64,000 bases of DNA from Sabethes cyaneus (Eukaryota > Arthropoda > Insecta > Diptera > Culicidae). The position numbers and the translations under genes are program-made. Under the pieces are notes generated by a model. That model was not told the origin of the DNA, made no database searches, and saw nothing but the letters and a program-made list of their open reading frames with translations. Numbering within the stretch: position 1 is the stretch's first letter; each line of letters opens with the position of its first letter. The DNA is taken from positions 191,467,939 to 191,531,938 of the forward strand of contig NC_071355.1 in the NCBI RefSeq assembly GCF_943734655.1. The letters are read 5' to 3'. Positions 12,121 to 23,796 of the stretch are shown here, one piece after another.

Positions 12121-12900
12121 AGCACGAGATACAGATCTGAAGGCTCACTTTAAGGCATTCATCGACGAATACCAATCGCTGGATCACTGCCGTGAAATAA
12201 AGGAAGAAGAAGATCCTCCTGAACTCCAGACATATTACCTACCGCATCACGGTAACATGAAGCTATGCAGTAGTAGCACGAAGCTTCGTGTTGAGTTCGA
12301 TGCAACAGCCAAAGCAAGCGAACTATCTCTGAATGGCCTGCTGCTGACAGGACCAATCAGCCAAAGTGACCTGCTCAGCATCGTGCTACGTTTCCAAACC
12401 CATGCCTACGTTTTTGCTGTGGATGTTTCGAAAATGTACCGACAAATTCTCATTAACCCCTCCCAGACTTGATACCAGAGAATCTTCTGGCGAAGTCTCC
12501 CGTCGGAAGCATTGAAGGTGTTGCAGTTGTTGTAATTACATACGGAACTTCAACTGCTTCGTTTTTCGGAGTGAGGTGGCTTATCCAACTAGCCCGTGAC
12601 GAGAGTAAAAACTATTCTGAACGATTCCCACAAGGACGGCGCGTCGTCCTGTCTGGCTCGAATTCGATCGAGTCAACTAAGAAGTTACGCTGTGATCTGA
12701 AGACGTTAATGCTGAAGAGTGAATTCCCCATTCGCAAGTGGTGTACCAACTCGGAAGAAGTGCGTGACAGAATTCCTAAAGCGGATCGAGAAGCCCTGGT
12801 ACCCATTCAGGACTCCCGTGCTAAAGGGTATCCTACATCACCTTGCATCACGGAAAAAATGTTATAGAAAATTACCCTTTGGGTATTTTCTCTTGAAAAT
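12120..12900 (+). pseudogene. BEL/Pao reverse transcriptase relic (continuation)
   Basis: Resumes the BEL frame after the insertion: LKAHFKAFIDEYQSLDHCREI, then ELQTYYLPHH, then the fingers and first catalytic block FAVDVSKMYRQILINP (about 12410-12462), which carries the first catalytic Asp region of the RT. Frameshifts follow at about 12470, 12530 and 12700. The thumb/connection region is recognisable to about 12860. The YVDD catalytic box is not seen, so it appears deleted. The right end abuts an ITmD37E mariner. Function in the intact family is reverse transcription of the LTR element RNA in a virus-like particle. Confidence 0.8.
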
Positions 12901-12929
12901 GTGGGCAATAGTAGTTTAGATGGTATTGT

Positions 12930-13840
12930 TTACATAACAATACGTTGCTGTCAGTTTTTCGAAAATTGGAAGAAAAATAGCGTCACCCAAAGAGCAACGT
13001 CGCGATTTGATTTTGCGCAAGCACCTGAAAATCCTCAACTGTCTCATCGGGATATCGTAAAACAATTCGGAATCGTGCAGTCAACGGTGGGTCGTGTGAT
13101 TACACGTTTCTACGAGACTCTGAGCATCGAACGGAAGGAGAAATGCGGTCAGAATGGATATTCTATTAGTGATCAGGATCACAAGCGTGTCGTTAAAGCG
13201 GAATCCCCATGCTTCGGTCTGGAATGTGACCAAAAAGTTGAATTTGTCCAAGTCTTTCGTTCAGAGAGCTAAGGACCGAGCCTAAGTAACAATTTGGGTT
13301 TGTTACACTCTTATGATGGTTTTTATGAACAAAATTGGTCACGAAAACCGCAATAAGAGTGCAATAAAACTCGCGCTGTTACTAGGGAGAGGAACTGCAT
13401 ACGTACAAAGTGCAGAAGGCTTCAAACCGTGACAAAGGGAAAGTTACGGGTCCGGAAACTGTACACCCAGTTGCTGACGAAACCTCATTGTCTCATCATG
13501 GATGATGAGACTTACGTCAAGGCGAACTTTCGGCAGCTTCCGGGGCTACTGTTCTTCACCGCTTAGTACAAGTTTGATGTTCCGGAGGAAGTCAAAAAGC
13601 AGAAACTTTCAAAGTTTGCCAAAAAAATATATGATTTGGCAAACGGAGTACGCCGTTCGTAACTACCGGGACAGTAAAGGGGCAGATCTCACCTCAAGGA
13701 GTGTCTACAAAAGCGTCTGCTTCCTCCGTTGAAGCAACACTAGGGTCCTACGATCTTTTGGCCGGATCTTGCTTCGTGCCACTATTCGAAGGATGTCCTG
13801 GATTGATACGAAGCCAGACCCTTGCAGCATACCGAATTAC
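12930..13840 (+). pseudogene. ITmD37E mariner transposase relic inside BEL
   Basis: The frame at 12940-13270 gives PQLSHRDIVKQFGIVQSTVGRVITRF, an N-terminal helix-turn-helix DNA-binding domain. The catalytic domain follows: IMDDETYVKANFRQLPGLLFF (about 13496-13560, first Asp), FDVPEEVKKQKLSKFAKK (about 13572-13630), LKECLQKRLLP (about 13695-13730) and FWPDLASCHYSKDVLDWYEA (about 13755-13815, second Asp). The last third, carrying the third acidic residue, is missing; BEL sequence resumes about 13850. A 106-bp MITE splits the gene at 13281. Stops and frameshifts are present. Inverted-repeat ends were not located. Confidence 0.85.
13281..13386. mobile_element. 106-bp MITE nested in the mariner
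   Basis: Starts CCTAAGTAACA and ends TGTTACTAGG, with internal inverted symmetry (TTACACTCTTATG and its counterpart). It is flanked by a 3-bp duplication GAG at 13278-13280 and 13387-13389. Taking out the element and one GAG leaves the transposase reading frame continuous at this point, so the boundaries are well supported. A relative lies at 22684-22787. Confidence 0.8.
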
Positions 13841-13849
13841 AATAAGATA

Positions 13850-14908
13850 TCCAGTGCATTCAACGTGGTGAGATCCCAAGGCGTTCGGCAGCGTTGCAAA
13901 CGTTTATAGCCGACTACGGTTTCGTATGAAAAATTCGAAAGTATTCTTTAAAGCCAAGCATAAATCGTTACTTCCTTAAAAGCACCGAGTAACGGAATTG
14001 TTGATTAGAAAATTTCACGAAGAACGTCTCCACGATGGACAGTTCGGGGTTATGGCAGCTATTCGTCAGAAATTGTGGATCGTCAACGCTCGTTCAACTA
14101 TTCGCCAGGTAAGCCACAGGAACCTGCGATGTTTTCGTACGAAGCCGAGGATGATCCAAACGTTGATGAGAAATCTTCCTGAATCCCGAGTGAACATTGC
14201 CGTACCGTTCGAGTTATCTGGTGTCGATTATGCTGGACCGATTTCAGTTAACCGAGTGCAAGTATAAACCAAGAATCGTGAAGGCGTACATCGCTTTATA
14301 CATGTGCCTAGTCTCAAAGGTGATTCACCTCAAACGTGTCGTTGGAAGCATTCCTGGCCGCACTAGACCGCTTTGTCAATTTGTAATATGGGAACTCATT
14401 CCACCGAGATCGCTAAAATTCGGGGGATTATGGGAGGCCGTAGTGAAAGTGGTGAAACTGCATTTAGCCAGAACTCTGGGGAATCTTGGCATTTGAAGAG
14501 TTCTATACCGTGCTTACTCATGTAGGGTCAATTGTTTACTCCAGGCCTTTGTACTCTTCGTCCGTTGATCCAAACGACCCGCAACCGATGTCTTCAGCCC
14601 ATTTGATGTTAGGACGATCACTGAAGCCGATACTCAAACCATCCTATGCGAACGTTCCAGCGGTGTGACGAGATGGTGGTACCTCAATCAGCTGCGAGAC
14701 CACTTTTGGTGAAGGTGGGCTAGAGAATGTGTACTCTACAATTCAGAGAAAAATGGACTAAGAAACAAAATAACAAGGAAGCGCAAACATGTAAATTGTA
14801 AACGGTCATTGCAGTTTACCCAGACAAGGAAAGCGTTGTACGTATTGCTGATATACAGACAGTGTTCGGAATCTACCGTCGAGCAGTAATCAAAATAGCC
14901 CCTGCTAA
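13850..14908 (+). pseudogene. BEL/Pao integrase relic (continuation)
   Basis: Blocks in order: LLIRKFHEERLHDGQFGVM (about 14000-14058, integrase zinc-binding region), NARSTIRQV, ESRVNIAVPFELSGVDYAGP (about 14180-14240, integrase core), KPRIVKAYIALYMCLVSKV, IPPRSLKFGGLWEAVVKVVK (about 14398-14457), TLGNLGI, FEEFYTVLTHVGSIVYSRPL, and a C-terminal VYPDKESVVRIADIQTVFG to about 14890. Between 14340 and 14390 the core jumps past the DNGTNF-type block, so the second catalytic Asp is missing. With frameshifts as well, it is inactive. It belongs to the same copy as 6870-7231 and 12120-12900. Confidence 0.85.
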
Positions 14909-15059
14909 ATAACAGCGAAAACCTTCAGTAGAATTTAGAATCGCATTCCAGCGGCATCAGCAGGGGGAAGAATGTACGCGAAGACCGAAAACGATTTGTA
15001 TCGGACAGGCTCAACAAGAAAAAAATTTTGCTAATTCAGTCAACTGCCAGTAACACGTG

Positions 15060-17215
15060 CTATAAAAGATTCGAGGAATACCTCCACGCTGCTTGCATTA
15101 GCTTGCAACATAATTATTCAGCCATAGCTGAACATGCATCGAATAAAATTTATGTAAACAACTATACAACACGTATTCAGCCGAAATTGGAGAACTTTAT
15201 ACAACCTATTTTATTCGAGGCGGAAAACACTTGTTAAGCAGTTATATCGCCTCTGTGCACCTTGTTTCCAGCTTTGCGCAAATTGGTTATTTAAAAACGC
15301 GCAAAAGCCTCTATTAAGCTACATTACAGCTTCAAAGCAGCTACTAGCAAGCCTGAAGCGTGACTTAGATGTTTAAGAGCTGAAAAAGGGTATTTTTTCT
15401 AATACCAAACTATAGTTCAGCCACAGGTTGAATAAATTCAGCTAAAAAACGTTTGATCAGCCTCGAGTTGTTACTTGGGTAACTGCTTTTAAAGCTGCAA
15501 TGGAGCTTAATAGAGGCTTTTGCGTGTTTTTAAATAACCAGCTTGCGCAATGCTGTCAATTCTATTTTTAGAACGAGGAATAGTTTTGCAATGCTTTTCA
15601 GTCGCTTAATCAACGTCTTAGCAACCTTTATGCAGCCAAAAAATGATCTATTTTTAAATTTAAAAAAGAATAGAACGCGTCATATTTATTTTGCTATGGC
15701 GTCGTATGCTATGTTCTAAATTTTGGATAACTTGAATTCGTATATGCAAGCTAATTAAAATTGCATGTCGTCATCTTTCGGGAATTGAACCGCCATCTTC
15801 TGATCCATAAGCCCTCATCGTATGATCCGCCCCATCTGCATCTGCAGAACAGAAAGTGAAAATATCTTAAAACACTTAAACACTTAAAACAGTCGATAAT
15901 GTCGATAACTGACATATTTTTGCTGCCAGTCGAATTGCGAAACTCTATGATCTGACAGTATGTGTGCTGTGAACCGAATGAAAGCTTGGTATTAGTTTGT
16001 AAAGCCACTTTAAGACCCTTAAGCTGCTTTAAAGAAGTTTGAAAGCTGTGAGCCTAATGAAAGCGTCTACTGGTTTATAAAGCCACTTTAACACCCTTAA
16101 GCAACCGTAAAATGGTTCTATGTTTTTGGCTGTTTAGAAGCGGATTGTTTAGCAGAAAAATCCGCTATTAAGCTTGTTTATCAGCTTAAGAGGAAAGCGG
16201 GTTTGAAAATACTTAAAGCAGCTTAAACATCGCTTGGTCAAACACCATTTAAGTGCTTACTTCATGCAGCTTGGATCGCCTTAAACCAACTCGTAAAAAG
16301 CAATTGCTTTTGCTGTTTACGGATTGGTTTAAGACGATCCAGTGTACAAGATTTTTCGAAAACAGACACTAATGAAGCCTGCATGTCATAGGTGAAATAC
16401 GTATCTGTCACGAATAAATATAAATAGCAGAATTTAATTGGAAAGTTTTTAATTTCAGAAGATGGCGGTTCAATTCCCGAAAGATGACGACTTGCATTTT
16501 TAATTAGCTTGCATATACGAATTCAAGTTATTCGAAATTTAAAATATAGCTTATGACGCCAAAGCAAAATAAATTGGTTTTTGAAATTTAAAAATAGATT
16601 ATTTTTTGGCTGCATAAAGGTTAAAGAGACGCTAATTAAGCGACTGAAAAAGCATTGCAAAACTATTTCTCCTTCTAAAAATAGAATTGACAGCATTGCG
16701 CAAATTGGTTATTTAAAAGCACGCAAAAGCCTCTATTGCAGCTTTGAAAGCAACTACCCAAGTAACAATTCCAGGCTGATCAAACGCTTTTATAGCTGAG
16801 TTGATTCTACCTGGGGCTGAACTATGGTTTATTTTTAGAAATAAAAACCTTTTTTCAGCTCTTAAACATGTATATTTAGTGATTTTATCAAGCTTCGGGC
16901 TTGCTAATAGCTGCTTTCGAAGCTGCAATGGATCTTAATAGAGGCTTTTGCGCGTTTTTAAATAACCAATATGCGCAAAGCTGGAAACAAGGCGCACAGA
17001 GGTTATATAAAGGGCGATATAATTGCTAAACAAGTGTATTTTCTGCCTCAAACGAAGTAGGTTGTATAAGTTCTCCAATTTCGGCAGAATAAGTGTTGTA
17101 GAATTGTTTACATAAATTTTATTAGATGCATATTCAGCTATGGCTGAATAATAATGACTGCTAAAATATTTAATCAGCGCATAAATGTTTCGTGGGAGGG
17201 CTGTTTATTAAGATG
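15060..17215. repeat. 2.2 kb palindrome with about 750-bp arms
   Basis: The left arm (about 15060-15803) is the reverse complement, with small differences and indels, of the right arm (about 16457-17215). Landmarks pair across the centre: AGAAGATGGCGGTTCAATTC (16458) with its complement ending about 15803; GCGCAAATTGGTTATTTAAA (16697) with its complement near 15530; and the CCCAAGTAACAA motif at 16755 with its complement ending 15481. The spacer of about 650 bp contains its own smaller inverted repeat (about 16272-16345). No open frame of note. It could be a foldback transposon or an inverted duplication. Confidence 0.8.
16272..16345. repeat. Small inverted repeat in palindrome spacer
   Basis: GGATCGCCTTAAACCAA on the left pairs with TTGGTTTAAGACGATCC on the right (16 of 17), with a loop of about 40 bases. 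Confidence 0.7.
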
Positions 17216-20180
17216 ACAAATCATTTGTTCAGCTAGTATAGCAAAATTATTGAGAATATTGACGGGTTGTGGAGAGGTTGAAGATGCGCCTAATCTGCTT
17301 GTGACACTATTATGTGAAGCAGCTGATTTACAACGCATTCGTTGGCTGCTTAATCACTTATATAATACAGAGGCATTTACTTCAATTTATTCAGCGTCTA
17401 CCACCTGTATTCAGAGTTAAATCAGCTGTGACCAAATCAGTAGCATTTTAATTCAGCTTCGGTGTTTGTTGCGATGCTAAATTAGGCATACATCCCCTTT
17501 TTTGCTGCGCTTTCCCAAATAAAAACTTTGTCGCTATATAACAATACTAAAACGAATGTAGCACTTATAGGATTTAATGTGTTACAACTATTTTCGTAAA
17601 AATGTAAGTATTTTGCTAATTTTTATTCAATTAACATCAAAACCACCGTTTCTCCGCTAACACGTAATTAGGCCAACAAATAGAAGCAATCGCTTACGTG
17701 TATCCGCTCCCGATGATGGTTTGGAAAAGACACAATTATGTTCACGTTTACTAATTCTGGAAAATAATTTGTTTTGATTTTGATTTTGTTTTTAATTTCA
17801 GCCTAAAAAATGGTTCCATCAAGTATGCGAGGCAGATGCGCCAGGAATTCATCTGACAACCATAAAAGAGCATTTCATTTTTGAGTTGCGCGGTGGATAA
17901 ATTTCAATGATACTCACTATATATTTTGCTGGAGCAGCATATGAAAATCAACTCTCACTCGATTTGTTTACGCTTGCGACATTCGCCCTTTTGTTGGTTC
18001 CATCTTCAATTATTCGCGTTGACGGCTGCAAAAGAGATTTCGTAGGCTGCTCGCACTTACAGGAAATCTCGTTCCGCACTGTCAACGTGTGGGTGATGAC
18101 AAACACAAAAATACTTGCCTCGTTTTTTCTCACGCAGAAACATAACATCGTCACCGCAAATTTATGCAGTTTGCAGTTGCAGTTGCTGCCATCCTACGGT
18201 ATGCTCATTATAACAAAGAATTAGCACGGATGAGCATATTTTCGAAGTTAAAGACGTTTCCATTTTCCAATGTCATATCATAGAAATTCCACTAAAACAT
18301 TTCTGGATGCCAATTTTTCATGATTAGATTTTTTGATATTTATTGGCGAATATGGGTTTCGTTTGGGTTCGAGTTGATGCTACGGTAAAGATGGTGCTTT
18401 TATGCATCAAAAATTAAAATCATTTAGTAGAGTTTCGTAATGAAAAGATGCTTGTAAAGATGCTTTCATTCTGCACTACTCGTCACTGGTGTTTTCCTAA
18501 TGATAATCAAGTACCAAGTAACAGGAAATATATTTCATTCCTTTATCCGCATCAATTCCATGGAATCTATCCAATCATTCGGCCAATCATCGGCTCGCAG
18601 GATATGCTCGTTATACAATTCCACTACCGACTGCTGCACTGCACCGAACAGTGATTGGCACGCGTTAAGCGAGAATGTCGATCGATTATTTTACCCATAA
18701 CGCCACACATGATGTGAGTAAAATTCACCCCCGTCCCGCACAAGTTTTAGCTCCTTTTCAGTAGTCGATACGTCGACTTTAATCGAACGATATCGAACGA
18801 TTCGAACGTCTCGATGGTACTCATAGCCATAACTTCCTGCTCGATAGACCTCCCTGCTCTGACCCATTTCGTTGCTTTTATTTGCGCTCCTATTCCATTA
18901 ACTTGCCACTAGCAAAATATTATTTTACCACCGGAAGCGAAATCTCAACAGGTATTGTGCGTTCTGATGCCGGCAAACCCCGGTGCAATGTAAGCCCGTA
19001 AATTCAACTCAATCTTGTGTGCCTTCTCCCCCTTCCGCTCCACATCCTGACTGGCTGGCTGGCTGCCCGACTGGATCAGATCTGCACGTTTCTGGCGATG
19101 GATGAAACGACAGCCATAAGTTTGCGCTTGCACACCGTATCTGGGCAACTATCGAGTCGAAACGAGGTCGTTATGGCCCTCCGGCTGATATTGGGCCGGC
19201 CACAGTCCACTCAACGCCTACCGAATATTTATCCACCGTTTTACGTTAGATGATCCGGGAAAAGGAAACGATCGGAACCGATGTCACGTGTTTGCGAATT
19301 TATGACACAATTATTAGGAAGGTGGCACCGAACGGGTCGGGTGGGCGGAAGCATAAGTTGGTTTGAACTGCAATCAAAAAATCGCTTATTTTGAACGTTC
19401 CTAGAATGATTGTTGGTTTTGAGGTGACCGTGGTCGGTTGGACGGCACATGATTTTTGGTCAAGTCCGAATTTTGACTAAATCGATTCACGTCATAAAAT
19501 TTGCCCGAAACAATCGTTGGGTTATTATACCCAATTGAGTAACTTTGTTTGGAGTATAGAGTGGCACCAATCGCCTTCAAATAACCATGCGCCTCCATAT
19601 TAAATTTTCGCAGGCACAACAGAGCTGTCAATAACAAGGGTAACGATTATCGCTCATCCACCTCGGAAACACGGCGTGAAATTTCATGCTCAATTTTTGT
19701 ACACTCGCACTTTCCGTAACTATGTTATTAACATTGTTAATAGCAAATTCGTTTGTACAGGTACAGGTACACAACCCCCGCGTATGTTGGTCAACACATT
19801 CCGTTCCGAAGCATGATTTTTCACAACAAGCAAGTGTGTTGCTTGCTGGTGCTGCATATATAAACAAGCTTCGAAGTTATTTAATCAAAATTTATCCGGC
19901 ACAAGTAGGATGTACAGCATAAAAAGTATGCAACACAGAGACGCAACAGCAACTTAACTCTGAACCGAATATTATCTCTGTTCGGTCATGAGCCATATGA
20001 AATTCTGTTCAGTATAATCGTTTATGCCTTTTGAAATAATCAAGTGGATGGGAAGAGAAAAAAACAAGTACATATAATATAATAGATGGAAAAATGCTGT
20101 GATGCTGTGCTGCCGAAAAAAAACGTTTGTGTTGAATTCTTTAAAAGTAAATAATACACATATTTAGTTGTCTATGAATA
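17216..20180. other. No supported gene; unassigned 3 kb
   Basis: AT-rich sequence with short frames. The longest plus-strand frame (17907-18224, 105 aa) is hydrophobic in part but has no recognised domain and a minus-strand frame overlaps it. No repeat shared with the rest of the window was noticed. Probably intergenic or intronic. Confidence 0.4.
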
Positions 20181-21184
20181 CTAGCTGACCCGACAAATTT
20201 CGTATTGCCACAAATTGAACTGTGTTGTACATAAATCATGAATCTCGGATGACCTTTGTCACAATCTCGGGTTTTGCAAGTTTCTGAGGAGTCCAACCTT
20301 AGATGATTCATTTTGGCAGTTATGTAACTATGAAAGCATCCCAGGTAAGCATCACCAATGCTATTCAAATGGAAGCCAATAAGCATTAAAGTCGCCTTAA
20401 ATGCTACTTAAATGCTATTTTGGCAAAATATACTGCTACTTTACTACTAACCTTCTTATAGTGCTGACAATGCTAATTTGCAGCTAATTACCGGCACAAA
20501 AAATTTGAGTAGAATTTTAGATGCCAATTTACAACACCTATGCTGTCAAAAAGCTAATATACAACAACGTGCAATATAAAATGCCAGATATGTTGATTTG
20601 CTGCTTTTCTTAATGCTTATTGGTTACCTGCGATGGGGAGTTTATTATTCAAATTTACAATGTTTTTTCACAGTAAAGTAGAAAACAACTCCCCTCATTG
20701 CTTAGCCAGAAAGCGGATAGCAATATTCGGCGCGATTGTATACCACATTTCGCCGAACACCATTTCGCGGAAAACTTTAAGCGGAATGTACCATTTCACG
20801 GAAAACTTTTTCGTGGAAAGTACCATTTCGCAGGGGTGATCCTCTCCTTACTCGCTGTCGCTCGTTCGGACTCAACTGAAGGAAAGTAATAGAGGTTAGC
20901 AGACCTAGGAAAACAAATAAACCTAGACAGTGGTGATTTCTGCGGAGGGGTTGCTTCCGACGGCGAATCGCCAGCACTCGCGACCGTCTCACCCTGAACG
21001 ATCTAGTGTCGAGTCTCGAATTTTTCGAGTTCGATTAGCTTTTGAGTTACGCAAAAATTTCTGTTTTATTTGTATGAACGTCGCTATCCCCCTACCACAG
21101 GGGTGAGAGCTCTCAAACCATCATAAAATAAATTCAAGACTCCAAAATCCCCCACATGCCAAATTTGGTTCCATTTGCCGTACT
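20181..21184 (-). mobile_element. Helitron-like element A, truncated
   Basis: Starts with CTAGCTGACCCGACAAA (the complement of the element's 3' end, CTAG-3') preceded by A, as in copies B and C. It contains the family's short GCGAAATGGT-type tract (about 20745-20835) and one unit of the internal 143-bp tandem repeat before it breaks off at an RTE LINE fragment near 21184. A MITE lies inside at 20342-20630. It has no Rep/helicase coding, so it is non-autonomous. Confidence 0.7.
20342..20630. mobile_element. MITE with CAGGTAACCAATAAGC ends, copy 1
   Basis: The left end CAGGTAAGCATCACCAATGC and the right end GCTTATTGGTTACCTG are imperfect inverted repeats. The body (about 289 bp) includes GTCGCCTTAAATGCTACTTAAATGC. 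Other copies are at 23797-24093 and 28190-29337. No clear target duplication was defined. Confidence 0.65.
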
Positions 21185-21345
21185 CGTGCATTATCTGCCA
21201 TAGCTGTTCTCGTTCAACTGTATCGTATGCTGCTCTGAAATCCACGAAAATATGATGCGTGGGCACGTTGTACTCGCGACATTTCTGGAGGATTTGTCGG
21301 AGAGTAAAAATTCGATCCGTAGTAGCACAAGGGCCTGGCAAAGGG
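21184..21345 (-). pseudogene. RTE-type (JAM1-like) LINE reverse transcriptase fragment
   Basis: The minus strand reads CATTDRIFTLRQILQKCRE then THHIFVDFRAAYDTVERE. The second block holds the first catalytic Asp of the RT palm (F-DF-AAYD), typical of RTE-clade LINEs. It continues the element seen at 21900-22850 on the same strand but is separated from it by a segment of a different LINE in the opposite orientation. At 21184 it abuts a truncated Helitron. No YADD box remains. Confidence 0.75.
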
Positions 21346-21379
21346 TGAACATGTGCATTCCATAACCTCTGTTCACTAA

Positions 21380-21850
21380 CTCTTATTCCTACCTTGCCCA
21401 GCAGGGCAAGCTGACTCGACTTGCAAGGGACGCTGTTGAAATCCTGGGGCTGAGCGAGGTCCGTAGTCCGGGTACTGGCAATCACAAGACATCATCCGGA
21501 CAAGTCTTGCTCTACTCTGGCATACGAAGTGAAAATGCTACTCGAGAAAGAGGAGTTGGATTCCTACTGAGCCCAGGGGCACATGAGGCCCTGATGAAGT
21601 GGGAACCAAATAATCGTTAACAGATCCAGAACACGGGTTAGAAACTTTACAGCAATCCAGTGCTATGCGCCAACAGATGCTGCCTTTGAGGAAAGGAGCG
21701 AACGAGGTCTGCAGAGAAGCACTCGACTGGAATCCACAAGGACAGCGTAGAAGAGGCTCATGGCTTAGCGAACGACATCCAGGCTGTCGACGAGAACCTG
21801 TCCTGGCGACATCCATGACGGGTAACCGTCAGCAGCGGAGATATCTGATT
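21380..21850 (+). pseudogene. LINE endonuclease fragment embedded in the RTE copy
   Basis: Plus-strand frames read LGLSEVRSPGTGNHKTSSGQ, then VLLYSGIRSENATRERGVGF, then AIQCYAPTDAAFEE (about 21440-21700). These are endonuclease/exonuclease/phosphatase-fold blocks of an RTE-like LINE: the E in LSEVR is the metal-binding Glu region, and CYAPTD is a conserved strand-loop. Similar sequences are often annotated as craniofacial development protein 2-like, which is a LINE artefact. Frameshifted and partial. Confidence 0.7.
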
Positions 21851-21899
21851 TCATTCCTTTGTTCTGCCGGACCGGCGGACATGGACACATAAGTAAGTA

Positions 21900-22850
21900 T
21901 GTTGCACGGGTCCCCATAAAGGTCGCTTGATACTACCCTACGAATTCTCTTGCTATTGGGGATAGACGACGCAACAAATTCTGGAAGAGCACCTTGTAGG
22001 CGGCGTTGATTAACGTGATATCGCGGTAATTATAGCAAGCTAGTCGGTCGCCCTTTTTGTAGATGGGACAGACAACACCTTCCATCCACTCCTCCGGTAG
22101 GTTCTCCTCCTCCCAAATGATAGAAATTATTTAATGAAGTGCCGTTTCTTGCGGTTCTTGGGGCCCGTAGGGAGCGTACGTTGGTGATGTTCGAGAAAAA
22201 CTGGCCCAAGATAAGTATATGGTCGATTTGGTTCGAAGTTCGTTGGTCAGGCGATCTTTAAGTGGCTTTGTGGATATCTTTGTGGGAAAATAAAGTGCTT
22301 TTGATCTCCAAGCCACGGGGAGCTGCAAAGTTGATGCATTGTTGGTCGTTATCGTTCTTGTTGGTGTGCAGGCTATGGGGCCCGATCAACGGTCTATGCA
22401 TTGCTGATCTGGACGTTCATGTCGTGCGTTGCCTCCAGCTGCGCAAAGGACGCTTTCTTCTCGTCGTCGGATCTGCCTTCGTGTGGACAATGCACGTTTA
22501 TGATGGTGTAGTTGAAGAAACGGCCTTTGATCCTCAACACGCACATCCTCTCGTTGATCGCTTTCCAGTCCATTACGCGATCCTGCATTTTGCCCAACAC
22601 TACGAAGCCCGTTCCCAGCTCGATGGTCGCTCCACCGCTCTGGAAAAATAGGGCTTTGCCCCCACGTATCTTCCTCACCAGCCCAAGCAACAAAGTGAGT
22701 TTTATTATACTCCTATGGCGGTTTTCATGGCCAATTTTGGTCTCAAATGCCATAATAAGAGTGTAATAAAACCCAAATTGTTACTTGCGAGGTACCAAGT
22801 CTCCATTCCATGTTCTTATTTTGGCGCCTTTGTCCATGCCGAATGGTCCG
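21900..22850 (-). pseudogene. RTE-type (JAM1-like) LINE endonuclease and RT N-terminus
   Basis: From 22850 downward: KIRTWN (endonuclease start), RKIRGGKALFFQSGGAT, KGRFFNYTIINVHCPHEGRS (endonuclease core, about 22490), FSHKDIHKAT, then the RT lead-in GDRLACYNYRDITL (about 22050) and YKVLFQNLLRRLSPIAREFV (about 21960). The protein nicks target DNA and primes reverse transcription in the intact family. A MITE interrupts it at 22684-22787. Frameshifts and internal deletions, including the Asn-bearing GDMNA block, show that it is dead. It continues at 21345. Confidence 0.8.
22684..22787. mobile_element. 104-bp MITE, relative of the 13281 copy
   Basis: Left end CAAGCAACAAAGTGAGTTTT and right end complement CAAGTAACAATTTGGGTTTT form imperfect inverted repeats, with the body symmetric around GGCCAATTTTGG. 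It splits the RTE endonuclease coding sequence. No target duplication is obvious here. Confidence 0.7.
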
Positions 22851-22924
22851 AATAGAATTTACTTGACTCTGTTTGGTATTTTGACGTAGGACTACGTCTT
22901 ACGGCAAGGTTTGGGATAGGGTGT

Positions 22925-23660
22925 CATTCCAAAAAATCGAAAAATGCGAGCGTCACGAAAAATGAAAGATTTTGAGTGCTAATAGCTTAGCGGTATCCAG
23001 ATAGATTTTAAATATTTTTGCGTCAATCGATCGGTGAATGTTCGCATCCACACCAATAATGAAACCTATTAAGCATAAGCATAAGCATAGGATACCGCCC
23101 GTGTGCTGCTACTCCGTTATTGACCAGGACCGATGAAAATTGCAAAATGATGGCTGGAAAGAGCATACTTGGGACAGCACGCTATTCCTCATTGTGCAAC
23201 CTTATCAGGTCCCTGCATGCTGATCAATACCGACGCCGGCCACGTCCGAATGCGGGTCCTGGTGGGATGGGAAGGAATGTTAGTCCAATACCAATAATGA
23301 AATCTATTGATTACAAAGTACATACTATTGAAAAATTGAAAATAATGAAGCATTTTCCTACAGGAAATCCTCGCTTCATGATTGGTTGGAAGATTCTTTA
23401 CGATGATCTAAACCTATACCAATTTGATATCTGTGCTTGGGAAATAAGGCAAAACAAGTGACAAAGTTCCTAGTCTCAACAAGATTTCTAAACACCGCGA
23501 TTAAACCTAGACAATTTTGATGTCCTTGCTTGGGAAGAACGCCAGAAAGAGTGACAAAACCCCTTGTGCCAACAAATTTCTCTCGAACGCAATTAAACCT
23601 AGTCCAACTTGACGTCTGTGTTAGGAAAGTGTATCAGAAAAAATGACTAGAGTTTCAATG
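22925..23660. repeat. Dispersed repeat with 75-80 bp subrepeats, copy 1
   Basis: Contains AATAGCTTAGCGGTATCC and, farther right, tandem units built on AAACCTAGACCAATTTGATATC-like sequence and CGCCAGAAAGAGTGAC (about 23410-23650). Both parts recur in the same order at 41990-42400. Non-coding. A short AAGCAT tandem lies at 23073-23090. Confidence 0.6.
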
Positions 23661-23796
23661 TTCCTCTTGGATAAATGTTACATACAACGCATGTAGCATT
23701 TATGATATACACTAGCTGACCCGACAAACTTCGTATTGCCACTAATTAACCTGTGTTGTACATAAATCATGAATCTCGGATGATCTTTGTCACCAT

